Notes under the pieces: generated by a model | Told to the model about the DNA's origin: nothing | The model's database searches: none | What the model saw: the letters and a program-made list of their open reading frames with translations, nothing else | Origin: Robinsoniella peoriensis | Lineage (GTDB): Bacteria > Bacillota > Clostridia > Lachnospirales > Lachnospiraceae | Direction: 5' to 3' | DNA length: 64,000 nucleotides | Assembly: GCF_000797495.1 (NCBI RefSeq) | Contig: NZ_JTGN01000007.1 | Coordinates: 347,654-411,653 of the forward strand | Made by a program: the position numbers and the translations under genes | Shown here: positions 43,356-51,287 of the stretch, piece after piece | Layout: every line of letters starts with the position of its first letter | Position numbering within the stretch: position 1 is the stretch's first letter

Positions 43356-44861
43356 ATGTTGCCTATTAAGAAAAAAAACAAAAAAATAACGAAAATGAAG
43401 CGTTTTCCACTTTTTAATATCGGTACTCTGATGTTTGGAATCGTTTTTGTATATATGATAATCTGCATAGTGATATATCTGACAAGTACTCATGTAACAG
43501 CCTATGAAGTCACAGCCGGCCCGCTGTCCGGAAACTACCGATTCAGTGCTTTGGCATTAAAGTCCGAAAAAATAGTAACAGCCGAACAATCCGGCAATAT
43601 TAATTATTATGCCCGGGAAGGCTCAAAAGTAGGCGCCGGAAATAACGTTTATTCTATTGGCGGAGCGCTTCAGACAACGACACCTGCCACGACGCCGGCT
43701 ACAACAACTGATACCCAAAAAAAAGAATCAGAAACCAATGCTGAAGGACAGTCAGAGTCCTCATCCGGAACCGAGTCAGAAACTACCCAGGTACCAGCCG
43801 AAACTGAAGCTGCAGTTGATTATCTGGACAGTAAAAGCTTATCCAAGGTAAGAAGTAATATGGCAAACTTTGCTTCCGGTTTTAACGAAATGTCTTTTCA
43901 GAATGTCTACAATTTTAAAGCAGATACCGAAAGCACTGTCTTAGAACTGGCAAATGAAAAAGCGTTGTCCGATCTGGAAAACTCTGACGGTCAGCTTTCT
44001 GTTCTGGGCAGCCTCTATCAGGCTCCACAGGAAGGAATAGTAGTATATGCGGTAGATGAGTATGAGAATCTGACCATAGAGGATATAAAACCGGAATCTT
44101 TTGATCAGAAAAATTACCATAAGCAGAATCTCCGTCTGAATAAATCGGTAAAAACAGGAGATGCGGTATATAAACTGGTCACCGATGAAAACTGGTCACT
44201 GATTATTCCTCTGGATAAAAAACTGTTAACGGAACTGACCGATAAAACAACAGTACGTTTTCGTTTCCTGAAGGATGGCACTGCATTTAACGCAGATTTC
44301 TCCATTATTCAGAATGGAGAAAATTCTTATGGAAAACTGGATATTAGTAATTCTGTCATTCGGTACGCCGGAGAGCGTTTTGTAGATATTGAGCTGGTGT
44401 TAAACAGAGAGACCGGACTCAAAATACCAAAAAGTGCAATCGCGGAAAAGCAGTTCTTCAAAATCCCTAAAGAATTTGTTACAGAGAACAAAGAAAATGA
44501 CAATGAAGTCAGCATTCTGAAAGAGAGCGTGGGAAAAGACGGAAAAACTGTAACGAAATACATAACTGCAACTGTTTATGAAAAAACGGATACGGATTAT
44601 TATGTGGGTACGACGCTTTTTAAGGTGGGTGACTATATATTGAAGAAAGATTCTTCCAAAAAGTACCAGATTTCAGAAACTGGAAGCCTGCAGGGTGTTT
44701 ATAATATAAATAAAGGATATGCCGTATTCCGGGAAATTACTATCATAGATGAAAATGAGGAATACTGTATTGTATCAGCGGGTTCTTCATACGGCCTGTC
44801 TCAATATGACCGTATTGTTCTGAATGCAAATACGGTAAATGATGAAGATATTGTTTATTAA
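43356..44861 (+). CDS. HlyD-like single-pass membrane protein next to sepF
   Basis: 501 residues. A basic N-terminus and a single membrane helix (IGTLMFGIVFVYMIICIVIYL) are followed by biotinyl/lipoyl-like beta segments (GPLSGNYRFSALALKSEKIVTAEQSGNINYYAREGSKV, seen in parts) and a low-complexity linker with TTPATTPATT and Glu/Ser/Thr repeats. This layout is that of the HlyD/membrane-fusion family, although no ABC partner is nearby. Its position in front of yggS-sepF suggests an envelope or division role, but that is inference. Start ATG 43356 after AAGGGAGG. Confidence 0.65.
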   Translation: MLPIKKKNKKITKMKRFPLFNIGTLMFGIVFVYMIICIVIYLTSTHVTAYEVTAGPLSGNYRFSALALKSEKIVTAEQSGNINYYAREGSKVGAGNNVYSIGGALQTTTPATTPATTTDTQKKESETNAEGQSESSSGTESETTQVPAETEAAVDYLDSKSLSKVRSNMANFASGFNEMSFQNVYNFKADTESTVLELANEKALSDLENSDGQLSVLGSLYQAPQEGIVVYAVDEYENLTIEDIKPESFDQKNYHKQNLRLNKSVKTGDAVYKLVTDENWSLIIPLDKKLLTELTDKTTVRFRFLKDGTAFNADFSIIQNGENSYGKLDISNSVIRYAGERFVDIELVLNRETGLKIPKSAIAEKQFFKIPKEFVTENKENDNEVSILKESVGKDGKTVTKYITATVYEKTDTDYYVGTTLFKVGDYILKKDSSKKYQISETGSLQGVYNINKGYAVFREITIIDENEEYCIVSAGSSYGLSQYDRIVLNANTVNDEDIVY

Positions 44862-45014
44862 AGCTGAGGATATTGTCTATTAAGAATGAGGATATTGTCT
44901 ATTAAGAATGAGGATATTGTCTATTAAGAATGAGGATATTGTCTATAAAGCAAATAAGATAGTTAATTAAAGATATTGATATAGTCAATTAAAGCTAAAG
45001 CTATAGTCTATTAA
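44844..45014 (+). repeat. 22-bp tandem repeat derived from the end of the HlyD-like gene
   Basis: Unit 1 (44844-44865) is the last codons of the gene (EDIVY, stop) plus AGCT. Units 2-4 (44866-44931) are identical 22-mers beginning GAGGATATTGTCTATTAAG. Unit 5 (44932-44953) differs at its end, and units 6-8 (44954-45014) are degenerate. Each intact unit again reads EDIVY-stop. It is AT-rich and ends at the yggS RBS. Confidence 0.9.
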
Positions 45015-45026
45015 CAGGAGGATTCA

Positions 45027-45722
45027 ATGATGTTAAAAGAAAATCTATATGATATACAAAAGCGGGTAGAAGCCGCTTGTAAAAGGGCCGGACGGGACAG
45101 CTCAGAAGTCACCCTTATTGCAGTCAGTAAGACAAAACCCGTAACTATGATCGAAGAAATCATGGCTGAGGGAGTCGTTGATTTCGGTGAAAATAAACCA
45201 CAGGAATTAAAGGATAAATACGAAATTCTTCCAAAAAACTTAAAATGGCATATGATTGGCCACCTACAGAGGAATAAAGTGAAGTATATTATAGATAAAG
45301 CCTGTATGATCCATTCCGTAGACAGTTTACGTCTGGCGGAAACCATCCAGCAGGAGGCAGAAAAACAGGGGCTGGTCATGCCTGTGCTGATTGAGGTAAA
45401 TATTGCCAAAGAAGAGTCGAAATTTGGCGTATCCCTGGAAGATACCGAAGAATTGGTACGCAAGACGGCGAAACTCCCTAATCTCAGAGTGGAAGGGCTG
45501 ATGACAATTGCACCTTTTGTCGAAAAAGCTGAACGAAACAGGGTATATTTCGAAAATTTAAGAAAATTATATGTTGACATCAAAAGCAAAAACATTGATA
45601 ATGTTAATATGTGCAATTTGAGTATGGGCATGACAGGTGACTACGAAATTGCCATTGAGGAAGGTGCAACTCTGGTACGCGTTGGGACAGGCATCTTTGG
45701 TGAAAGAAATTACGTGAAATGA
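45027..45722 (+). CDS. YggS/PLPBP family pyridoxal-phosphate homeostasis protein
   Basis: 231 residues of alanine-racemase-like barrel. VTLIAVSKTKPVTMI holds the PLP Lys, followed by DFGENKPQEL, WHMIGHLQRNKVKYI and CNLSMGMTGDYEIAIEEGATLVRVGTGIFG. YggS binds PLP without a known catalytic activity and buffers its levels. In Firmicutes it precedes sepF as here. Two ATG codons (45027, 45030) follow AGGAGG. Confidence 0.95.
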   Translation: MMLKENLYDIQKRVEAACKRAGRDSSEVTLIAVSKTKPVTMIEEIMAEGVVDFGENKPQELKDKYEILPKNLKWHMIGHLQRNKVKYIIDKACMIHSVDSLRLAETIQQEAEKQGLVMPVLIEVNIAKEESKFGVSLEDTEELVRKTAKLPNLRVEGLMTIAPFVEKAERNRVYFENLRKLYVDIKSKNIDNVNMCNLSMGMTGDYEIAIEEGATLVRVGTGIFGERNYVK

Positions 45723-45751
45723 TAAAACGATAGGAAGATAGGAGATTTATA

Positions 45752-46336
45752 ATGAGTGTTTTGGATAAGTTCTTGAATGCAATGAAGTTGAATGACGACG
45801 ATTACGACGATGATGATTTTTTAGATGATGAAATCGACGATTATGAGGAAGAACGTCCGAAAAAGCGTTTCTTTAATAAAATAGAAGAAGATGACTATGA
45901 TGACTATGACGATTATGATAACAGGTCCGCTCAGGTTCCAAAAATGAAGAGTCAAAATAAAGGGCAGCAGAAGGTGAAACCTGTTCATCAGCAGCAAAGC
46001 ACTAGCAGTAAAGTATCACCTATGCGTCCCAGAAAGTCAGGGATTGGTATGGAAGTATGTGTAATTAAACCAAGGAGCATGGAAGATGCGAGAGAAATTA
46101 CGGAGACACTTCTTGCAAGCTGCACAGTGGTATTAAACATGGAAGGATTAGATCTGGATATTGCCCAGAGAATCATAGACTTTGCTTCTGGTTCCTGCTA
46201 TGCTATCAATGGAAATCTGCAAAAGATCAGTAATTACATTTTCATTATAACTCCATCGGGTGTAGATGTCTCCGGTGATTTCCAGGAAATATTGAGCGGA
46301 GCGTTTGACGTACCCTCTATTCACACAGGTTACTAG
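45752..46336 (+). CDS. sepF: cell division protein SepF
   Basis: 194 residues. An N-terminal amphipathic membrane-binding segment (MSVLDKFLNAMKLN) is followed by a highly acidic Asp/Tyr linker (residues about 14-55) and a C-terminal SepF domain (EVCVIKPRSMEDAREITETLLASCTVVLNMEGLDLDIAQRIIDFASGSCYAINGNLQKI, in parts). SepF tethers FtsZ to the membrane and bends it. RBS TAGGAG. Confidence 0.95.
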   Translation: MSVLDKFLNAMKLNDDDYDDDDFLDDEIDDYEEERPKKRFFNKIEEDDYDDYDDYDNRSAQVPKMKSQNKGQQKVKPVHQQQSTSSKVSPMRPRKSGIGMEVCVIKPRSMEDAREITETLLASCTVVLNMEGLDLDIAQRIIDFASGSCYAINGNLQKISNYIFIITPSGVDVSGDFQEILSGAFDVPSIHTGY

Positions 46337-46344
46337 GTTTCATT

Positions 46345-47118
46345 ATGAATAAAGACGAAGAATTGTTTCAAAAGCGGCTGGCTGATCTGGCTGACCGGGC
46401 TTTATCGAAAGGTATCACGCTGTACAGTGATTTTATGAATCTGAATGAACTGAATATTTTTCATAGCTCTACCCAAAAGTTTTCCTATATCAGCTGGAAA
46501 ACTTTTGGTGGTTATGAACTCGCAGAGCGTCAGATGGCAGCCTTTATTCCTGATGCTTTTTCTTTGCGTTCGGAAGTAGAAATAATAGAGAATTTCCCTA
46601 TAGCGTGCATACAGATCGCACCATTAAACCAGAAATTTGCAGATGTACTGAATCACAGGGATTACTTAGGCGCCATTCTAAATCTGGGAATTGAACGAAG
46701 TAAAATAGGGGACATCCTGGTGATGGATCAGTCTGCCTATCTTTTTTGTTGTAAAGGAATGTCTGAGTTTATCTGCAAGGAACTGACACGTATCAAACAT
46801 ACGGTAATATCCTGTAAAGCAGTTCCTTTTTCTGAGCTCGCTTATACGCCCAAAACAGAGCTCATCAAGGGGACAGTAGCTTCTATTCGTCTGGATTCCC
46901 TTTTGGCGCTTGCTTTTAAAACTTCCAGAAGCAGCCTGGTATCTCTGATCGAAACCGGAAAAATCTTTGTAAATGGGAAGTTAATTACTTCCAATGGTTA
47001 TGCCTTGAAAGAGGGAGACATAATATCAGCCCGTGGCTATGGGCGTTTTCGTTATGTTACAGCACTCTCTCAGTCAAAAAAAGGGCGAACCTTTGTTGAA
47101 ATCGAAAAATATATATAG
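46345..47118 (+). CDS. ylmH: YlmH S4-domain RNA-binding protein
   Basis: 257 residues. The N-terminal part has SDFMNLNELNIF-type YlmH features; the C-terminal S4 domain is clear (RLDSLLALAFKTSRSSLVSLIETGKIFVNGKLITSNGYALKEGDIISARGYGRF, in parts). YlmH binds ribosomes or tRNA and rescues stalled complexes in Bacillus. Placed next to sepF as usual in Firmicutes. Confidence 0.9.
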   Translation: MNKDEELFQKRLADLADRALSKGITLYSDFMNLNELNIFHSSTQKFSYISWKTFGGYELAERQMAAFIPDAFSLRSEVEIIENFPIACIQIAPLNQKFADVLNHRDYLGAILNLGIERSKIGDILVMDQSAYLFCCKGMSEFICKELTRIKHTVISCKAVPFSELAYTPKTELIKGTVASIRLDSLLALAFKTSRSSLVSLIETGKIFVNGKLITSNGYALKEGDIISARGYGRFRYVTALSQSKKGRTFVEIEKYI

Positions 47119-47131
47119 GAGAAACCACCTT

Positions 47132-48256
47132 ATGAAGTATACAGCAGAACACAAAAGCCTTCCGGTACATAAAGAAGGAAAAGAAATTTATCAGATTCAT
47201 TTTGAGAATGATTTTGAAAAATTAGAATCTTATTTAAGCGAACTGGATGTAAAAACTAAGAAACTTTGTATCGTAACCGATTCAAATGTAGGCGCACTTT
47301 ATGCCGGTACACTTACCGGGATATTGGAAAAAGTGTGCGCCAGAGTCACTGTATTCACTTTTCCTGCAGGAGAAGAAAATAAAACATTGGATACCGTCAG
47401 GAATTTATATGAACATCTCATTTTAGAACATTTTGACCGAAAAGATATGCTGGTAGCTTTAGGCGGCGGCGTTGTCGGTGACCTCACCGGATATGCTGCA
47501 GCTACCTACCTGCGGGGCATTTCCTTTATACAGGTTCCCACTTCTCTTTTAGCCCAGGTGGACAGCAGTATCGGCGGTAAAACCGGAGTCGATTTCGATC
47601 GTTACAAAAATATGGTAGGTGCTTTTCATCAGCCCAAAATGGTATATATGAATATGTCGGCACTGAAGACACTTCCGGATGAACAATTTTACTGCGGTAT
47701 GGGTGAAATTTTAAAACATGGCTTAATCAAAGATGCCGGTTACTATGAATGGGTAATCGAACGGATGAGTGAAATTACCGAACGGGACAGTCAGACACTA
47801 CTGGACATGGTTGAGATCAGCTGTAAAATCAAACGCCGGGTCGTAGAACAGGATCCATATGAAAAAGGAGACCGGGCACTGTTAAACTTCGGGCATACCA
47901 TCGGCCATGCCATTGAAAAACTGAAAAATTTCGAATTGCTTCATGGACAGTGCGTTGCTCTGGGATATGTTGCCGCAGCGCACATTTCCTGGAAACGGGA
48001 ACTGCTCAGTACCGAAGAGTTCTTTGAAATCCGGGATATGAATGTGGGATTTGATCTTCCTGTATCTTTTTCAGGGCTGGATTCTAAAGACATCCTGGAT
48101 GCTACCAAACTGGATAAAAAGATGGAAGCCGGGCAAATCAAATTTATCTTACTAAAAGGAATCGGCCGTGCTTACATTGACAAAACGGTAACGGATGAGG
48201 AAATACTTGCTGCTGTCGACTTTTTAAATGCGGAAATAGAGGATGAAAATGAATAA
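47132..48256 (+). CDS. aroB: 3-dehydroquinate synthase
   Basis: 374 residues. NAD motif LVALGGGVVGDLTGYAAATYLRG, PTSLLAQVDSSIGGKTGVDF and zinc ligands including the Glu in GMGEILKHGLI and His of NFGHTIGHAIE and HGQCVALG. It converts DAHP to 3-dehydroquinate, step two of the shikimate pathway. No other shikimate gene is nearby, and the slot next to ylmH is usually divIVA. The ATG at 47132 follows AGGAG; the earlier codon at 47033 lies in ylmH. Confidence 0.97.
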   Translation: MKYTAEHKSLPVHKEGKEIYQIHFENDFEKLESYLSELDVKTKKLCIVTDSNVGALYAGTLTGILEKVCARVTVFTFPAGEENKTLDTVRNLYEHLILEHFDRKDMLVALGGGVVGDLTGYAAATYLRGISFIQVPTSLLAQVDSSIGGKTGVDFDRYKNMVGAFHQPKMVYMNMSALKTLPDEQFYCGMGEILKHGLIKDAGYYEWVIERMSEITERDSQTLLDMVEISCKIKRRVVEQDPYEKGDRALLNFGHTIGHAIEKLKNFELLHGQCVALGYVAAAHISWKRELLSTEEFFEIRDMNVGFDLPVSFSGLDSKDILDATKLDKKMEAGQIKFILLKGIGRAYIDKTVTDEEILAAVDFLNAEIEDENE

Positions 48257-48785
48257 AAATAACAAAAAATTAATATGCTGGGTAATGGGCATTATTGCTT
48301 TCGCTTTATTACTAGGACTGGATCAGTTCACAAAGCATCTGGCTGTATCCAATCTGGCAGGGCAGGAGCCATTTGTACTGATCCCGGGCGTCTTTGAACT
48401 GCAATACCTGGAGAACCGCGGTGCAGCTTTTGGTATGTTTCAGAACCAGCGATGGCTGTTTCTAATTATGGCAGTGATTATTTTAGCTTTTATCGGCTAC
48501 TGCTATCAGAAATTCCCGGTTACAAAGCATTATCTTTGGCTTCGCATTACCTGTGTTCTCCTTGGCGCAGGTGCGGTTGGGAATATGATTGATCGCGTTG
48601 TAAATGGATTTGTAGTTGACTTCTTCTACTTTTCCCTCATCGACTTCCCGATCTTTAATGTAGCTGACTGCTATGTGGTTGTCTCCCTGATCTTACTGAT
48701 TATCCTAATCTTTTTCTACTACAAGGAAGAGGACTTCGCCTGTCTGTCCCTCAGGCATAAAACTGCATCAAAAGAGGAGAACTAG
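48249..48785 (+). CDS. lspA: signal peptidase II (lipoprotein signal peptidase)
   Basis: 178 residues with four hydrophobic segments. The catalytic Asp residues are in GNMIDRVVNGFVVDF and FNVADCYV, and LDQFTKHLAV marks the family. It cleaves the signal of prolipoproteins such as the DUF3048 protein at 11.4 kb. I choose ATG 48249; ATG 48243 sits too close to AGAGG. Overlaps aroB by eight bases. Confidence 0.95.
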   Translation: MNKNNKKLICWVMGIIAFALLLGLDQFTKHLAVSNLAGQEPFVLIPGVFELQYLENRGAAFGMFQNQRWLFLIMAVIILAFIGYCYQKFPVTKHYLWLRITCVLLGAGAVGNMIDRVVNGFVVDFFYFSLIDFPIFNVADCYVVVSLILLIILIFFYYKEEDFACLSLRHKTASKEEN

Positions 48786-49694
48786 ATGGAAACCATACAT
48801 TTTACCGTATCCGCAGAAGATAACAGTCTGCGGATTGATAAATATCTGTCGGATAATATGGGCGAGATGTCCAGATCTTATCTTCAAAAACTGCTCAAGT
48901 CAGAAGATGTGAAGGTAAATGATAAAACCGTTAAGGCAAATTATAAGGTGGCTTCCGGTGATGTGATAAGCGTTACCGTACCAGAACCGGAAGAAGTAAA
49001 TATCCAGCCGGAAGACATTCCACTGGATATTTTATATGAAGATGAAGACCTTATTGTGGTAAATAAACCAAAAGGCATGGTCGTACATCCCAGTGCCGGT
49101 CATTTCAGCCAAACCCTGGTTAATGCCCTTATGTTCCACTGCCGTGAAGAATTATCCGGTATCAACGGCGTTATGCGCCCCGGAATCGTTCACCGGATAG
49201 ATATGAATACCACCGGCTCTTTGCTGGTATGCAAAAATGATTTTACACACAATCATATTGCGGAACAGTTAAAGGAACATACTATTCAGAGAAAATACCG
49301 GGCTATCGTCCACGGCGTCCTGAAAGAAGATGACGGTATTGTGGACGCCCCCATCGGCAGACATCACACAGACCGAAAGAAGATGGCAGTAAACTATAAA
49401 AATGGAAAACCTGCGGTCACTCATTACCATGTCTGCCAGCGTTTTTCCAATTTCACGTATATTGAATGCCAGTTGGAAACCGGTCGTACCCACCAGATAC
49501 GTGTCCATATGAAAAGTATCGGACATCCCATTTTAGGGGATGATGTCTACGGTCCCATAAAGTGTCCTTATCACCTGCAGGGGCAGACACTGCATGCTAT
49601 GCTCCTTGGATTTATACATCCCAGAAAAAAATGCTATATGGAATTTACGGCACCTCTGCCAGAGTATTTTATAAATTTACTGAATAAATTATAA
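48786..49694 (+). CDS. RluA/RluD-family pseudouridine synthase
   Basis: 302 residues. An N-terminal S4 domain (RIDKYLSDNMGEMSRSYLQKLLKSEDVKVNDK, in parts) precedes the catalytic domain with GIVHRIDMNTTGSLLVCKND (catalytic Asp in HRID) and TGRTHQIRVHMKSIGHPILGDDVYG. It makes pseudouridine in 23S rRNA; the exact positions are not predictable from sequence. Directly follows lspA, a classic order. Confidence 0.95.
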   Translation: METIHFTVSAEDNSLRIDKYLSDNMGEMSRSYLQKLLKSEDVKVNDKTVKANYKVASGDVISVTVPEPEEVNIQPEDIPLDILYEDEDLIVVNKPKGMVVHPSAGHFSQTLVNALMFHCREELSGINGVMRPGIVHRIDMNTTGSLLVCKNDFTHNHIAEQLKEHTIQRKYRAIVHGVLKEDDGIVDAPIGRHHTDRKKMAVNYKNGKPAVTHYHVCQRFSNFTYIECQLETGRTHQIRVHMKSIGHPILGDDVYGPIKCPYHLQGQTLHAMLLGFIHPRKKCYMEFTAPLPEYFINLLNKL

Positions 49695-49777
49695 TAATTA
49701 AGTGAAATTAGTATACATTGTACCAAAATTGTTTTATAATAGTAACATAAAGCAAAGGTAGAAAGGATGTGTTTTGT

Positions 49778-50407
49778 ATGGCTTGTAAATCAATTATAAC
49801 AATCGGAAGAGAATTTGGTAGTGGCGGTAAAGAAATTGGTATGAAGCTGGCAGACTCCTTAGGCATCAAGTGCTATGATAAGGAACTTCTCGACAGAGCA
49901 GCAAAAGACAGCGGCATCTGTCAGGAATTATTTGAAAATCATGATGAGAAACCGACAAACAGTTTCTTATATTCACTGGTTATGGATACATATTCCATGG
50001 GATATTCATCAGCAGCATTCTCAGATATGCCAATTAATCACAAAGTATTTTTGGCTCAGTTCAATGCTATTAAAGATATCGCAAAAGAAGGTCCATGCGT
50101 AATCGTCGGCCGTTGTGCAGACTATGCGTTAGCAGATTTTCCGGATTGTATCAATGTCTTTATCCATGCAAGTATGGAAAATAAAATTAACAGAATTGCC
50201 GCTAAATATGACCTGACGAATGCAAAAGCAAAAGATCTGATTATTAAAACAGATAAAAAACGTGCCAGCTATTACAATTACTTTTCCAGTAAAAAGTGGG
50301 GGGAAGCAACCGGATATCATCTTTGTGTAGACAGTGGTTTTCTTGGTGTTGACGGCACCGTTGAAGAACTGTTAAGTTTTATTAAGATCAAAGAAAGCAG
50401 ATCATAA
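49778..50407 (+). CDS. cytidylate kinase-like family protein
   Basis: 209 residues of P-loop kinase fold: ITIGREFGSGGKEIGMKLADSLG, YDKELLDRAAKDSGI, CVIVGRCADYAL and INVFIHASMENKINRI. It differs from housekeeping Cmk (short insert region, other NMP contacts), so substrate is uncertain. Start ATG 49778 with AAAGGA ten bases upstream, not the GTG at 49769. A TATAAT (49735-49740) upstream hints at its own promoter. Confidence 0.82.
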   Translation: MACKSIITIGREFGSGGKEIGMKLADSLGIKCYDKELLDRAAKDSGICQELFENHDEKPTNSFLYSLVMDTYSMGYSSAAFSDMPINHKVFLAQFNAIKDIAKEGPCVIVGRCADYALADFPDCINVFIHASMENKINRIAAKYDLTNAKAKDLIIKTDKKRASYYNYFSSKKWGEATGYHLCVDSGFLGVDGTVEELLSFIKIKESRS

Positions 50408-50429
50408 GTCAGAAAGGGAAGCACCGAAG

Positions 50430-50867
50430 ATGAAATTTGTAATTCAAAGAGTAACACATGCCAGCGTTAGAGTTGATTCCGAAATTATTGGCACTATCGA
50501 AAAAGGGTTTCTGGTACTGATTGGCATCAGCCAGACAGATAACCGTGAAACAGCGGATTCCCTGGTAAAGAAAATGACCGGGCTTCGCATCTTTGAAGAT
50601 GAAAATGGTAAGACCAATCTGTCCTTAAAGGATGTGGATGGCAGCCTGCTGCTGATTTCCCAATTCACGCTTTACGCAAACTGTAAGAAGGGCAACCGCC
50701 CAAGTTTCATAGAAGCCGGTGAACCAAAGATGGCAGAAGAGTTGTATGAATACATTATTGCAGAATGTAAAAAGCAGGTGCCAAATGTCCAGAGAGGCAG
50801 TTTTGGTGCCGACATGAAAGTAGAGTTATGTAATGATGGACCTTTTACGATCATCTTAGAATCCTGA
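50430..50867 (+). CDS. dtd: D-aminoacyl-tRNA deacylase
   Basis: 145 residues: MKFVIQRVTHASVRVD, LISQFTLYANCKKGNRPSF (the SQFTL active-site motif) and GADMKVELCNDGPFTIIL. It hydrolyses D-aminoacyl-tRNAs and glycyl-tRNA-Ala. AGAAAGGGAAG lies before the ATG. Ends at a strong terminator. Confidence 0.97.
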   Translation: MKFVIQRVTHASVRVDSEIIGTIEKGFLVLIGISQTDNRETADSLVKKMTGLRIFEDENGKTNLSLKDVDGSLLLISQFTLYANCKKGNRPSFIEAGEPKMAEELYEYIIAECKKQVPNVQRGSFGADMKVELCNDGPFTIILES

Positions 50868-50884
50868 CTTCAAAGCTGTAGGAT

Positions 50885-50931
50885 AGCCCGAAGTTTACAT
50901 AACAATATTACGTAAACTTCGGGCTTTGTTT
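50885..50931 (+). terminator. Rho-independent terminator of dtd
   Basis: AGCCCGAAGTTTAC (50885-50898) pairs perfectly with GTAAACTTCGGGCT (50912-50925), followed by TTGTTTT. Confidence 0.92.
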
Positions 50932-50996
50932 TATATTTTAGAAAATCCGGACACAATATATGTTATAGATGCATTAAAAGATCTGACAGATGTAGT

Positions 50997-51253
50997 GAAT
51001 TTATTTTTGAAGACAATGGAATCGGAATGAAACCTGAATTTATAGATCATATCTTTACGAGTTACAGGCAATAAATACCGCATTGACACACATAGATGCA
51101 GAAACGATACTAAAAAAGATACCCATCATCGCCATGAGTGCAAATACTTTTGCAGAAGACATAGACATGGCATTACAATCCGGTATGAATGATCAGCTGG
51201 CAAACCCGCCTGACATACCGCAAATTATGAATATTCTAAACAAATGGTTGTAA
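50997..51253 (+). pseudogene. remnant of a hybrid histidine kinase/response regulator
   Basis: The 420-base gap between dtd and rnjA has no intact gene. From 50997 one frame reads EFIFEDNGIGMKPEFIDHIF, the N and G1 boxes of a histidine kinase ATPase domain, before a stop at 51071-51073. A second stretch reads KKIPIIAMSANTFAEDIDMA and LQSGMNDQLANPPDI to a stop at 51251-51253, the end of a receiver domain with the conserved Lys replaced. Together they look like two ends of a large deleted gene. Confidence 0.75.
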
Positions 51254-51287
51254 ACAATATTAACAGAAAAACACTAGGAGGTTTCAA

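Noticed and set aside
44844..45014. Possible CRISPR array
   Set aside because: Units are directly adjacent with no spacers, and derive from the neighbouring coding sequence.
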